A DNA stretch of 64,000 nt, taken from positions 930,001 to 994,000 of the forward strand of contig NZ_CP017248.1 of assembly GCF_001735805.1 (NCBI RefSeq). The letters are read 5' to 3'. The notes beneath the pieces are model-generated. The model saw only the letters and a program-made list of their open reading frames with translations, was not told the DNA's origin and did not search any database. The position numbers and the translations under genes are program-made. Of this stretch, positions 26,979 to 36,679 are shown one piece after another. Every line of letters starts with the position of its first letter. Position 1 is the stretch's first letter. Source of the stretch: Streptomyces fodineus. GTDB lineage: Bacteria; Actinomycetota; Actinomycetes; Streptomycetales; Streptomycetaceae.

Positions 26979-27722
26979 TCATACGCGCCCCGCCCTCGCC
27001 CGGGAGACCCTCATACGCGGGCCCTTTCGTCCAGCGGGCGCCCGTGCGCGGCCCGCCCTGGTCCACGGCGTGATCAGCCGCTGCACGCCCAGCAGAAGCA
27101 GGTCGGCGGCGACGGCGATCAGCACGCACAGCACGGACGCGGTGAGTACCTGGGCCTTGAAGTAGGTGTTCATGCCCGCGTAGATGAGGTTGCCGAGGCC
27201 GCCGAAGCCGACGATCGCACCGACCGTCACCAGGGAGACCGCCGAGACGGTGGCGATGCGCAGTCCGGCCATCGCGGCGGGCAGGGCGAGGGGCAGTTCC
27301 ACGGCGAGCAGCAGGCGGATCGGGCCGTAGCCGAGGCCGCGCGCGGCTTGCCGGGTCTCCTGCGGGACCGCACGCAGGCCCGCGAGGAGGTTCCGTACGA
27401 GCAGGGTCAGCGAGTACAGCACCAGACCGGCGACGACGAGGGTGGCCGAGAGGCCGTACAGGGGCAGGAGCAGGGAGAACATCGCCAGGGACGGGATGGT
27501 GTAGAGGATCGTCGTCACGGCGAGGACCGGCCCGGCCGCCCAACCCCAGCGGCGGGCCAGCACCGCGAGCGGCAGCGCGATGAGCAGGCCGATGAGGACC
27601 GACAGGGAGGTCAGCTGGAGGTGCTGCACCACCGCGTCGAGGAGGATCTGGCGGCGGGTGCTCAGATAGGCGCCGCAGATCCACTCGTTGCGCGCGAGGC
27701 AGTCGTCCGGGGGCGCGGTCAC
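26979..27722 (-). CDS. Osmoprotectant ABC transporter permease (OpuCD-like)
   Basis: This 247-residue permease has the EAA-type loop QAARGLGYGPIRLLLAVELPLALP and the glycine-rich VGAIVGFGGLGNLIY segment characteristic of glycine-betaine permeases. The GTG start at 27722 has a weak ribosome site. The C-terminus is an arginine-rich tail encoded by GC-rich repeats that run into the gap before the next permease. It is first of three genes transcribed leftwards with the second permease and the binding lipoprotein. Confidence 0.9.
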   Translation of the reverse strand: MTAPPDDCLARNEWICGAYLSTRRQILLDAVVQHLQLTSLSVLIGLLIALPLAVLARRWGWAAGPVLAVTTILYTIPSLAMFSLLLPLYGLSATLVVAGLVLYSLTLLVRNLLAGLRAVPQETRQAARGLGYGPIRLLLAVELPLALPAAMAGLRIATVSAVSLVTVGAIVGFGGLGNLIYAGMNTYFKAQVLTASVLCVLIAVAADLLLLGVQRLITPWTRAGRARAPAGRKGPRMRVSRARAGRV

Positions 27723-27819
27723 GGTTTCATTGGACCGGGTGGGCGAGGGGGCGGCGCGTTGGGCTGGCCCGTAAGGGTGGGGCAGTGTCCCGAAGGGGAG
27801 CCTCTCGCCCCCGATCCGC

Positions 27820-28392
27820 TCAGTCCATCCCCGCCGCGTCCATCAGCGCCGTCACGGTCGCGGTAGCCAGTCCGTCCCCCAGGTTCTCCACCTTCGCACC
27901 GGCCCGGGCGCTGGCGCCGTCGAAGACCAGCAGGAGCTGGCGGGCGAGCAGGCCGGGGTCACGCGCGCCGCCGCGCGCCGCCTCGGCGCGGAAGGTCTCG
28001 GCCAGGCGCTCCTTGACCGCGCGGGCGACCACGGTCGCCGGGTGCCCGGGGTTCTTCAGCTCCACCAGGACGGCCAGGTAGGGGCAGCCGCGGTAGTCGG
28101 CGTCCAGGGAGGCCCGCTCCAGCCGTTGGAAGACGTGGAGGATGCGTTCGCGCGGGGTCGCGGCCTGCGGGTCGGGGTGCGTGAGCTGGGCGTCGTACCC
28201 GGGGATGCGCCGTTCCAGGCTCGCGGCCAGCATCGCGTCCTTGCTGTCGAAGAGCTGGTACATCGACCGCTTGGAGACGCCCGCCTCCCGGCACAGCGCC
28301 TCGATGCCGACGCAGACGCCGTCGCGGTAGGAGAGCCGGGCCGCCGCGTCGAGCAGCCGGTCGCGCGGGGACACCTTGTCTGTGGAGGCCAT
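27820..28392 (-). CDS. TetR-family transcriptional regulator
   Basis: This 190-residue regulator has an N-terminal helix-turn-helix (PRDRLLDAAARLSYRDG, then LCREAGVSKRSMYQLFDSKDAM). The helical C-terminal domain contains GCPYLAVLVELKNPGHPA, as in the TetR_C_16/YxaF-like group that often controls efflux or oxidoreductases. It lies between the transporter operon and the divergent MoxR/VWA pair. Either may be the target; no operator is obvious. Confidence 0.87.
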   Translation of the reverse strand: MASTDKVSPRDRLLDAAARLSYRDGVCVGIEALCREAGVSKRSMYQLFDSKDAMLAASLERRIPGYDAQLTHPDPQAATPRERILHVFQRLERASLDADYRGCPYLAVLVELKNPGHPATVVARAVKERLAETFRAEAARGGARDPGLLARQLLLVFDGASARAGAKVENLGDGLATATVTALMDAAGMD

Positions 28393-28546
28393 GCAGCGAG
28401 GCTAACCGGGGCCGCGGACGAATTGAAACCGATCGGTGTATATCGCTCGTCGTCCCGGCCGGCTCCGCCGAATCCTCGTGACACAGGCGCTGAACAAGCG
28501 CTTAGATAGGTGTCACGATCCCACTCCCGACCCACCGGAGGCCCCG

Positions 28547-29400
<854 letters not shown>

Positions 29401-29404
<4 letters not shown>

Positions 29405-30753
29405 CTGCGGTCCCCGAGCGAATCACCGGGCTGGTCGGGGCGTTGCGCGCACACGGCGTGCGGATCGGCACCGGCGAGACGGTGGACGCGGCCCGCGCGG
29501 TGGAGGCGCTGGGGCTCGCCGACCGGGAGCTGCTGCGCGAGGGGCTGGCCGCGACGCTGCTGCACGGCCCGGGGCAGCGCGCGGTGTTCGACCCGGTCTT
29601 CGACCTGTACTTCCCGCGCACCGTAGGTGGCCGGCACGGCCCCGGCACGGACCGGGACGAGCTGCGCGACCGGCTGGCCGAGGCTCTGGCCGCCAACGAC
29701 CAGGCCGGCATGGCCCAGTTGGCGGCCGAGGCGGTCGACGGCCTCGGCGGATACGGCAGTTCACCCGGCTCCGACGGCTTCTCGGCGTACCAGACGCTCG
29801 AACGGCTGCGTCCGCAGACCCTGTTGGCCCGGGTGCGGGCGGATGTCCGGGGCCGGGAGGGCAGCGGGGCCGGCTTCGCGGACCGGCTGCTGGACGACGA
29901 GATCCGGCACCGGATCGAGGAGTTCCGGCGGATGGTCGGGGCGGAGGCTCGGCGCCGGGTCGCCGAGCGGCGCGGCCGGGACGAGATCGCGCGGCGCGGT
30001 GTCAGGCCGACGTCCGACCGGGTGGACTTCCTGTTCGCCAACCGGGACCAACTGGCCGAGCTGCGCAGGGCGGTTCAGCCGCTCGCGCGCAAGCTGGCCA
30101 CCCGGCTCGCCGCGCGCCGGCGCCGGGCCGCGCGCGGCACGATCGACCTGCGCCGCACCCTGCGCTCCTCGCTGTCCACGGGCGGGGTTCCCATGCGGCC
30201 GGTGCTGCGCCGGCGCCGCCCGGTCCGCCCCGAACTGGTGCTGCTCTGCGATGTGTCCGGCTCGGTGTCCGGCTTCTCCGACTTCACGATGCTGCTGGTG
30301 CAGGCGCTGCACGACCAGTTCAGCAAGGTCCGGGTGTTCGCCTTCGTCAACCGGCTGGACGAGGTGACCAGCCTGCTCGGCCACGGCCGCGCCGACCCCG
30401 ACGGGCTGAGCGCCCGCATCCGCGCCGAGGCCACGCTCACCGGCTGGCACGGCAGCAGCGACTACGGCGTGGCGCTGGGCGAGTTCGCCGAGCGGTACGG
30501 CGACGCCGTGGGCCCGCGGACGACCGTGTTCGTGCTCGGGGACGCCCGGACGAACATGAGCGACCCGAACCTGGCCGCGGTACGGGAGGTCGCCGGGCGG
30601 GCCCGCCGCGTGTACTGGCTGAACCCCGAGTCACGCGGCCAGTGGGGCACCGGCGACTCGGCCGCACCCGCCTACGCCGAGCTGGTGGAGATGCACGAGT
30701 GCCGTACGGCCCGTCAGCTCAGCGCGCTGATCGCCCGGCTGCTGCCGGTGTGA
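29401..30753 (+). CDS. VWA-domain protein, CoxE-like partner of MoxR ATPase
   Basis: This 450-residue protein has a charged helical N-terminal half. A CoxE/VWA domain follows, with the metal-ion-dependent adhesion motif DVSGSVS (about residues 284-290), a conserved threonine-containing stretch, and VFVLGDARTN near residue 378. CoxE-type proteins work with MoxR ATPases to activate molybdenum or other metalloenzymes. The GTG at 29401 overlaps the preceding stop, so the two genes are translationally coupled. Confidence 0.9.
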
Positions 30754-30810
30754 TCGACTGGTGCGCGACGACCGCGATCCGCGCCCGCTCCGCACCGAAG
30801 GACGTACGCC

Positions 30811-31785
30811 ATGAGCCACTCCCCCGTACCGCTCGGCACCTTCCCCACCCCCGTCGAACCGGCGCCCCGGCTGGCCGCCGCGCTCGGGCTCGAACCCGGG
30901 GACCTGTGGATCAAGCGGGACGACCTGACCGGTCTCGGCGGGGGCGGCAACAAGATCCGCAAGCTGGAGTGGACGGTGGGCGCGGCCCTCGCCGAGGGCG
31001 CGGACACGCTCGTGACCACGGGCGCCCCGCAGAGCAACCACGCCCGGCTGACCGCCGCCGCGGGTGCCCGGCTGGGCCTGGACGTCGTCCTCGTGCTGCG
31101 GGGCGCGCCGGGCGCCTCGCGGTCCGGGAACCTCGCGCTGGACGGCCTGTTCGGGGCGCGGCTGGCCTGGGCGGGCGAGGTGGACCGGGCGGGTCTTGAC
31201 GCCGCGGCGGCCGAGGTGTGCGCGCGGCTGCGGGCGGGCGGTGCGCGGCCCGCGCTGATCCCGTTCGGCGGGTCGGGTGTGCTGGGCGCCCAGGGGTATG
31301 TGCGCTGCGGCGAGGAACTGGACGAACAGGTACCCCAGCTGCGGACGGTGGTGGTCGCGCTCGGCTCGGGCGGCACCATGGCCGGCCTGGTCGCCGCCCT
31401 GGGCGCGGGCTCGGTGCTCGGCGTCGACGTGGGCGCGCTGACCGACCCGGCCGCGGCGGTCGTGGAGTTCGCGGCGCCGCTGGCGACGCAGGAGGTCACG
31501 GCCAAGGGGCTGCGGGTGCGCCGGGACCAGGTGGGCGCCGGGTACGCGACCCTGACCGGACCGGCGGCACAGGCGCTCCGGCTCGCGGCCCGCACCGAGG
31601 GCCTGGTCCTCGACCCCGTCTACACGGGCCGGGCCCTGGCCGGCCTCCACGCTGCCGTCCAGGACGGTGACATCCGGCCGGGCGAGAAGACGGTGTTCGT
31701 CCACACGGGCGGCCTGCCCGGCCTGTTCGGCCACGCGGACGCGATCGCGTTCGCGGAGGAGGGGGCGGGGACGTTCGGCGGGTGA
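30811..31785 (+). CDS. PLP-dependent D-cysteine desulfhydrase / ACC deaminase-family protein
   Basis: This 324-residue fold-type II PLP enzyme has the cofactor lysine in GGGGNKIRKLE (Lys48), the substrate-binding TTGAPQSNHAR segment, and the phosphate-binding glycine loop GSGGTMAGL. It belongs to the group that includes D-cysteine desulfhydrase and 1-aminocyclopropane-1-carboxylate deaminase. The two activities cannot be separated from sequence alone here. D-cysteine desulfhydrase is the usual annotation in Streptomyces. The ATG at 30811 is 57 bases after the VWA gene. Confidence 0.88.
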   Translation: MSHSPVPLGTFPTPVEPAPRLAAALGLEPGDLWIKRDDLTGLGGGGNKIRKLEWTVGAALAEGADTLVTTGAPQSNHARLTAAAGARLGLDVVLVLRGAPGASRSGNLALDGLFGARLAWAGEVDRAGLDAAAAEVCARLRAGGARPALIPFGGSGVLGAQGYVRCGEELDEQVPQLRTVVVALGSGGTMAGLVAALGAGSVLGVDVGALTDPAAAVVEFAAPLATQEVTAKGLRVRRDQVGAGYATLTGPAAQALRLAARTEGLVLDPVYTGRALAGLHAAVQDGDIRPGEKTVFVHTGGLPGLFGHADAIAFAEEGAGTFGG

Positions 31786-31924
31786 CGGGGGTCTGAGGCG
31801 GTGATGGGAGTGCGTCGGGCGACCGGTGTGTGAGGGGTGCCGGGGGTGCGTCGGGCGTCCGGCGTGTGAGGGGGTGACGGACTTCGACGGGTGCCTATAG
31901 CCGTTGGGTGAAGGGACAACGATG

Positions 31925-32566
31925 TCAGATGGCGCGCGGACGAACGGGCCCCTTCGTACGGCGTACGGCGAACAGGGCGACCGTATAGGCGAGGTCGAGC
32001 AGGAAGCAGCCGATGTAGAGGTAGTACATGAGGGCGGTGTCGTGCCGGGGCACCCGATCGGGGTCGGTGAGCATCGACAGGGAGGCACACGCCGTGCCGA
32101 GGAGCTTGGTCAGCGCGATGCCCGGGGACTGACCGCGCGTGCTCCGCCGGGCGGCGAGCATCGCGAGGAACATGCCGGACATCGCCAGGTTGCTGCCGAA
32201 CGCGGTGGTGGCACCGCCGCCCGCGTCGAACTGCTCCGAGGCGTAGTTCATGCCCGGATAGGCGAAGGCGAGCAGCACGGCGAGGGCGGGCAGGAACAAC
32301 CCGTCGGGCAGGTAGGGGAATTCGGACCGTCCGAAGCGTACGAGCGTGTAGCCCACGGCGAGGTCGAAGCAGAACCAGACGATGTTGACGACGTGCGCGA
32401 CGCCGGACGGGGGCCGCACGAACGCGAACGTGAACTCCCAGCTGATGTTGGTGGCGAAGGCGACGACGGGCATCCCGAAGGTACGCTCCCGCAGGCCTGT
32501 GCGGATCAGCAGCACATAGGCCGCCGTCCAGAACGCCCCCGTGCCGAGCAGGAACGCCATGTGCAT
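31925..32566 (-). CDS. Small seven-helix membrane protein, possible transmembrane-type (Pyr4/PaxB-like) terpene cyclase
   Basis: This 213-residue protein is almost wholly hydrophobic, with about seven predicted membrane helices. Two features recall the Pyr4/PaxB family of integral-membrane terpene cyclases: NISWEF in the second helix region (Glu44, comparable to the catalytic Glu of Pyr4), and an aspartate in the last helix (FLLDLAYT, Asp191). The family is about 230-245 residues, so this protein is slightly short. No prenyltransferase or epoxidase lies nearby, so the assignment is tentative. The ATG at 32566 has a GGGGGT site; an ATG at 32560 is possible. Confidence 0.6.
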   Translation of the reverse strand: MHMAFLLGTGAFWTAAYVLLIRTGLRERTFGMPVVAFATNISWEFTFAFVRPPSGVAHVVNIVWFCFDLAVGYTLVRFGRSEFPYLPDGLFLPALAVLLAFAYPGMNYASEQFDAGGGATTAFGSNLAMSGMFLAMLAARRSTRGQSPGIALTKLLGTACASLSMLTDPDRVPRHDTALMYYLYIGCFLLDLAYTVALFAVRRTKGPVRPRAI

Positions 32567-32668
32567 GGTTACCCCCGTCAACGTCGACCGGCCGTCCATC
32601 GCTCGCCGGTGACTACCCTGACACGGTGACAGCCGGCGACACAGTCGTGATCGCGACGGAAGACACCG

Positions 32669-32809
32669 GTGGCAGAGCCCGCCCTGTGCGTCCAACGGCG
32701 CTCACCGCGGCTGGAGTTCATGGAATGGGACGAGGCCTTCACCGCCCTCGGCGAGGGTGCCGATCGTAGGCTGGCGTACCAGATGTCCCATCCGATCAGC
32801 CGAAGGTGA
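32669..32809 (+). CDS. Possible small ORF upstream of the GNAT gene
   Basis: A GTG-started frame of 46 codons has GGAAG about six bases upstream and ends in TGA two bases before the GNAT start. The peptide (PRLEFMEWDEAFTALGEGAD in its middle) looks protein-like and is acidic. I do not recognise it. It could be a small protein, a leader whose translation couples to the GNAT gene, or chance. Confidence 0.35.
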   Translation: MAEPALCVQRRSPRLEFMEWDEAFTALGEGADRRLAYQMSHPISRR

Positions 32810-32811
32810 CC

Positions 32812-33378
32812 ATGTACGCGACCTCCCTCGGTGCCGACGGCGCCGAGCTGTGCCCCCTGCAGCCCTGGCAGGCCGAGGAGTTTCTCGCCCATGTGGACCG
32901 TGGCCGGGAGTTCATCGGGCGGTTCAACGGGCTGCCGGACGTGGTCACGGACGTGGCGTCCGCCAGGTCGTTCCTGACGGCGTACGCCCGCAAGGAGGCG
33001 GACGACGCGGGGCTCATCCGGGGCATCCGGCTCGACGGCACGCTGGTCGGGGCGGTGATCCTGCGCCGGTTCGACGCCGCGCAGGGCACCGCGGAGGCGG
33101 GCTGCTGGCTGGAACCGGCCGCGGTGGGGCGGGGTCTGGTGACCCGGGCCGCACGCCTGCTGATCGACTGGGCGATCCGCGAGCGCGGCATCCACCGGGT
33201 GGAGTGGTGGGTGTCGTCGGGGAACGCGCCCAGCATCGCGGTCGCACGGCGGCTCGGCATGCGCAAGGAGGCCGTCCTGCGGGAGAGTTACCTGTACCGG
33301 GGCGAGCGGCACGACGAGGAGATCTGGTCGGTGCTGGCGCCTGAGTGGACGGGGGGTCCGCGGGCCGCCACCACGTGA
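32812..33378 (+). CDS. GNAT-family N-acetyltransferase (RimJ/RimL-like)
   Basis: This 188-residue acetyltransferase has the acetyl-CoA-binding stretch AGCWLEPAAVGRGLVTRAARL, the following IHRVEWWVSSGNAPSIAVARRLGM, and the final ESYLYRGERHDEEIWSVL. All are typical of RimJ/RimL ribosomal-protein serine/alanine acetyltransferases and their antibiotic-acetylating relatives. The ATG at 32812 follows GAAGG at a normal distance; the GTG at 32806 is too close to it. The substrate is unknown. Confidence 0.88.
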   Translation: MYATSLGADGAELCPLQPWQAEEFLAHVDRGREFIGRFNGLPDVVTDVASARSFLTAYARKEADDAGLIRGIRLDGTLVGAVILRRFDAAQGTAEAGCWLEPAAVGRGLVTRAARLLIDWAIRERGIHRVEWWVSSGNAPSIAVARRLGMRKEAVLRESYLYRGERHDEEIWSVLAPEWTGGPRAATT

Positions 33379-33556
33379 CGGAGACGAGCTGCGCACAGGA
33401 CGGTGGCGGCGGGTCGGGGCCCGGTGCGGCGGCTGCCGGCTCGTACCATCCGGCACAGGTGACGGGCAGATCGGTGCCATGCGCGGCCACCAGGGTTCGT
33501 ACCACCCGGGGCGGAACCTCACGCGACGGTGACGGCTGACGCGGCGCACGGCGCGG

Positions 33557-34462
33557 CTACCAGGTGCGCGCCTCCCGGAGCAGGAACGTGCGGACCCGGG
33601 TCACGTCCGGGTTGTCGCAGACGCCGGGGCGCTGGACCAGGAAGCCGGTGTTGATCGGTGGGTCCTCCGGATCCAGCAGGGCCACGAGCGCGCCGGAGTC
33701 GAGCAGGTCCTGGCACAGATAGCGGGGCAGCACGCCGAACCCCGCCCCGGCGGCCACCAACGCGAGCACTCCGCGCAGGTCGGGCACGGTCACCGCGGCG
33801 GTGCGGGACAGGCGCCGGCCGAAGACGTGCCGCCAGTAGCGGCGGGCGATCGGCAGATCCTCGGCGTACGTGACGAGCGGGACGTCGTGCAGGGCGGCCG
33901 GTCCCTCGGCCTCCGGCCGGTCCGCCAGCCGCTCGGCCCACACCGGCGCGGCGACGAGCACGAACTCCTCGTCGCTGAGCGGAACCGCGTGCAGGGTACG
34001 GCCACGGGGGCGGGTGGTGGCGATCACCAGGTCGTGGCGGCCCGCGCGCAGCTCCTCCAGCAGCGGATCGGTCAGCCCGGTCGACACACGCAGCCGTACG
34101 CCCTCGGCGACCAGGGGTGCGAGGGCCGGCAGGGCGGTGGTGCACAGCAGTTCGGCCGGACCGGCCAAGTGAACCGGTTCGCGGCGCGCGCCGGCCGGCG
34201 ACGTCGGTCCGGCGACGGAGGCCAGCTCGTCCAGGGGCGCGGAGATCCGGGCCGCGAGCTCGTCGGCGACCGGGGTCGGCGCGACGCCGCGCGGCAGCCG
34301 CTCGAACAGCTCCCGGCCGGTCTGCCGTTCCAGCGCGCGCATCTGCGTCGTCACCGTCGGCTGGGACAGGCCCAGCAGCCGGGAGGCGCCGGTGAAGGAG
34401 CCGGAGCGGTACACCGCGAGGAAGGTGCGCAGCAGGTTCAGATCGAGGGAAGCGTTCTCCAC
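33557..34462 (-). CDS. LysR-family transcriptional regulator
   Basis: This 301-residue regulator has the N-terminal LysR winged helix (LDLNLLRTFLAVYRSGSFTG, SRLLGLSQPTVTTQMRALE) and a C-terminal periplasmic-binding-like effector domain. The GTG start at 34462 gives the normal N-terminus. It is divergent from the DJ-1/PfpI gene, and a nested inverted repeat lies between them. Control of that gene is the usual arrangement for LysR pairs. The effector is unknown, although carbonyl or redox stress is plausible because of the DJ-1 neighbour. Confidence 0.9.
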   Translation of the reverse strand: MENASLDLNLLRTFLAVYRSGSFTGASRLLGLSQPTVTTQMRALERQTGRELFERLPRGVAPTPVADELAARISAPLDELASVAGPTSPAGARREPVHLAGPAELLCTTALPALAPLVAEGVRLRVSTGLTDPLLEELRAGRHDLVIATTRPRGRTLHAVPLSDEEFVLVAAPVWAERLADRPEAEGPAALHDVPLVTYAEDLPIARRYWRHVFGRRLSRTAAVTVPDLRGVLALVAAGAGFGVLPRYLCQDLLDSGALVALLDPEDPPINTGFLVQRPGVCDNPDVTRVRTFLLREARTW

Positions 34463-34498
34463 GCGTCCGAGTATTCACCGGCCGGTATTCCTTCCTAC

Positions 34499-34548
34499 CC
34501 ATAGGAGATCCAATATCAGGCATTCGGTGTTTCATTGGTTGCCTATGG
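34499..34548. promoter_or_regulatory. Nested inverted repeat between LysR and DJ-1 genes
   Basis: CCATAGG at 34499-34505 pairs with CCTATGG at 34542-34548. Inside it CCAAT at 34510-34514 pairs with ATTGG at 34534-34538. The nested symmetry spans 50 bases between divergent genes and fits the extended regulatory and activating sites of LysR regulators. Confidence 0.6.
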
Positions 34549-34601
34549 TTCGCCTCGCCTACGTTCTGTGTCGGAAACCCAAGCTCCGGGAGATGGAACC
34601 C

Positions 34602-35297
34602 ATGTCGAAGATCCTGTTCGTGCTGACCGGCACCGACCACTGGACGCTCGCCGACGGCACCCCGCACCCGACCGGCTTCTGGGCCGACGAGGCCGTGGTC
34701 CCCTACCGCGCCCTCACGGCCGCCGGTCACGAGATCGTGGTCGCCACGCCGGGCGGTGTGGTGCCGCCGGTCGACCGGGCCAGCCTGGCCCCCGAGGTCA
34801 ACGGCGGCCAGGAGAACGCCGAGAAGGTCCAGCGCGGTCTGGAGGAGATGACCGAGCTGCGCACGCCGGTCAAGCTCGCGGAGGTGGACCTCGACGACTT
34901 CGCCGCGGTCTTCTACCCGGGTGGGCACGGCCCGATGGAGGACCTGGCCGTGGACGCCGACTCGGGCCGGCTGCTCGTGGCGGCGCTCGGCTCGGGCAAG
35001 CCGCTGGCCGTGGTCTGCCATGGGCCGGCCGCGCTGCTCGCCGCGGTCCGGGCCGACGGCACCAACGCCTTCGCCGGCTACCGGGCGACGGCCTTCACCA
35101 ACGAGGAGGAAGGGCAGGCCGGATTCGCCGAGCGGGCCAAGTGGCTGCTGCAGGACCGGCTGACCGAGGCGGGCGTGGACATCCGGGCGGGCGAGCCGTG
35201 GGCGCCGCACGTGGTGACCGACCGCAACCTGATCACCGGGCAGAACCCGGCCTCCGCGGGCCCGGTCGCGGAGGCACTGCTGAAGCTGCTGGGCTGA
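34602..35297 (+). CDS. DJ-1/PfpI family type 1 glutamine amidotransferase-like protein (Hsp31/HchA-like)
   Basis: This 231-residue protein has the nucleophilic cysteine in VVCHGPAALL (Cys139), preceded by the FYPGGHGPMEDL motif that supplies the glutamate/glycine pocket. Relatives detoxify methylglyoxal or act as chaperones under carbonyl and oxidative stress. The ATG at 34602 is nine bases after GGGAG; an in-frame ATG at 34593 is too close to it. A paralogue with the same motifs lies at the right edge of the window (63509-64000). It is divergent from a LysR gene that probably controls it. Confidence 0.9.
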   Translation: MSKILFVLTGTDHWTLADGTPHPTGFWADEAVVPYRALTAAGHEIVVATPGGVVPPVDRASLAPEVNGGQENAEKVQRGLEEMTELRTPVKLAEVDLDDFAAVFYPGGHGPMEDLAVDADSGRLLVAALGSGKPLAVVCHGPAALLAAVRADGTNAFAGYRATAFTNEEEGQAGFAERAKWLLQDRLTEAGVDIRAGEPWAPHVVTDRNLITGQNPASAGPVAEALLKLLG

Positions 35298-35471
35298 AGA
35301 AGCCGGGCCGCAACGGCCGAGCCTGAAGAGCCGGCCGTCGGGCCGGGCGGGGCGGGCCGTCGGGGCGGGCGGGGCGGGCGCGGAAAACTCTTCGGTCATG
35401 CGGTCATGGCCTGCAACCGCGGCCGGGGTCGGGGTAGGGCGTCTGTCGGGGGGGTGCCTCTATGTCTTTCG

Positions 35472-36674
35472 TCAAGCGAGGCGTGGGGTTCTGGGTTCGT
35501 AGAAGGTGCCGTCGCGGAGCATGGCGAACAGCACGTTGATCCGCTGGCGGGCCAGACGGAGGAGGGCCTGGGTGTGGGTCTTCCCGCGGGCCCGGCATCG
35601 GTCGTAGTAGGTGCGGGAGGCGGGATCGTGCAGGGCGGCGAACGCGGACAGGAACATCGCCCGCTTGAGTTGCCGGTTGCCGCCTCTGGGCGCGTGTTCG
35701 CCGTGGATCGAGGTTCCCGATGACTTGGTCGTCGGGGCGAGGCCGGCGTAGGAGGCCAGGTGGGCGGCGGTGGGGAAGCTGGTGCCGTCGCCGACGGTGA
35801 CCAGCAAGGTGGCGGCGGTCCTGACCGCGACCCCCGGAATCGAGGTCAGGACCGCGGAAAGAGGGTGAGCCTCCAGCAGCTGTCCGATCTGTGCTTCCAG
35901 GGCTCGTCGCTGTTCGTGGACGGCCGCGAGCGAACGGGCCAGGGAGGGGATCACGAGGTCGAGGGTGCCGGTGCCCGGGACCACGACGGTCTGCTCGTCG
36001 AGCGCGTCGAAGACCTCGTCGATCAGCCGGGCGGCCATGCGCGGGGCCTTGGGCCGGATCACCTCAACGAGCTTGCGGCGACCGGCCTTTCGCAGGCTGG
36101 CTGGGGATCCGTAGCGTTCCAGCAGCCAGGTCACGGCGGGGTGGTCCAGGCGCGGGCCGAGGACGCGTTCCAGGCTGGGGTGGAACTGGGTGAGCAGGCC
36201 GCGTATCCGGTTGGAGGTGCGGGTCGCCTCGGCCGCCAGGTCCTGGTCGAAGCCCACCAGCACGGTCAGCTCGGCGGTGATCTCGTCGGTCAGCTGGAGC
36301 GAGCGCAGGGTGTGCGGCATGGTCCGGGCCGCGTCCGCGATTACCGCGGCGTCCTTCGCGTCGGTCTTCGCCTCGCCCGGGTAGAGATCGGCGATCCGCC
36401 GCATGGACAGGCCGGGCAGGTAGGCGACCTTGCAGCCGGCGTCCCGGGCGACCGTGAGCGGGAGTGCTCCGATGGAGGCGGGCTGGTCCACGATCACCAG
36501 CACGGTGCCGAACTTCGCGGCCAGCTTGTCGAAGACGGCCCGCAGCTTCGGCTCGCTGTTGGGCAGCTGCTTGTCGAAGACCTTCTTGCCGGCCGGGGTC
36601 AGCCCGTGCCCGTGATGGGCGCTCTTGCCGACGTCCAGGCCGAGGAAGACGCCCACGTCGTCGATGTCGTCCAA
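35472..36674 (-). CDS. IS110-family transposase (DEDD recombinase)
   Basis: This 400-residue transposase has the RuvC-like N-terminal domain (VFLGLDVGKSAHHGHG with the first aspartate, then VIVDQPASIGALPL and GEAKTDAKDAAVIADAAR). The C-terminal transposase-20 domain contains LTSIPGVAVRTAATLL and the SSGTSIHGEHAPRGGNR region that holds the catalytic serine in this family. The TTG at 36674 is preferred because GGAGG lies just upstream. The full length suggests an active copy. It recombines DNA through a bridge RNA made from the element's non-coding end. Confidence 0.93.
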   Translation of the reverse strand: MDDIDDVGVFLGLDVGKSAHHGHGLTPAGKKVFDKQLPNSEPKLRAVFDKLAAKFGTVLVIVDQPASIGALPLTVARDAGCKVAYLPGLSMRRIADLYPGEAKTDAKDAAVIADAARTMPHTLRSLQLTDEITAELTVLVGFDQDLAAEATRTSNRIRGLLTQFHPSLERVLGPRLDHPAVTWLLERYGSPASLRKAGRRKLVEVIRPKAPRMAARLIDEVFDALDEQTVVVPGTGTLDLVIPSLARSLAAVHEQRRALEAQIGQLLEAHPLSAVLTSIPGVAVRTAATLLVTVGDGTSFPTAAHLASYAGLAPTTKSSGTSIHGEHAPRGGNRQLKRAMFLSAFAALHDPASRTYYDRCRARGKTHTQALLRLARQRINVLFAMLRDGTFYEPRTPRLA

Positions 36675-36679
36675 CCCAT

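Noticed and set aside
35298..35400. GGGCGGGGCGGGC-rich stretch as a regulatory or G-quadruplex element
   Set aside because: It lies downstream of the DJ-1 gene with no gene depending on it, and low-complexity G runs of this kind are common in this genome type.
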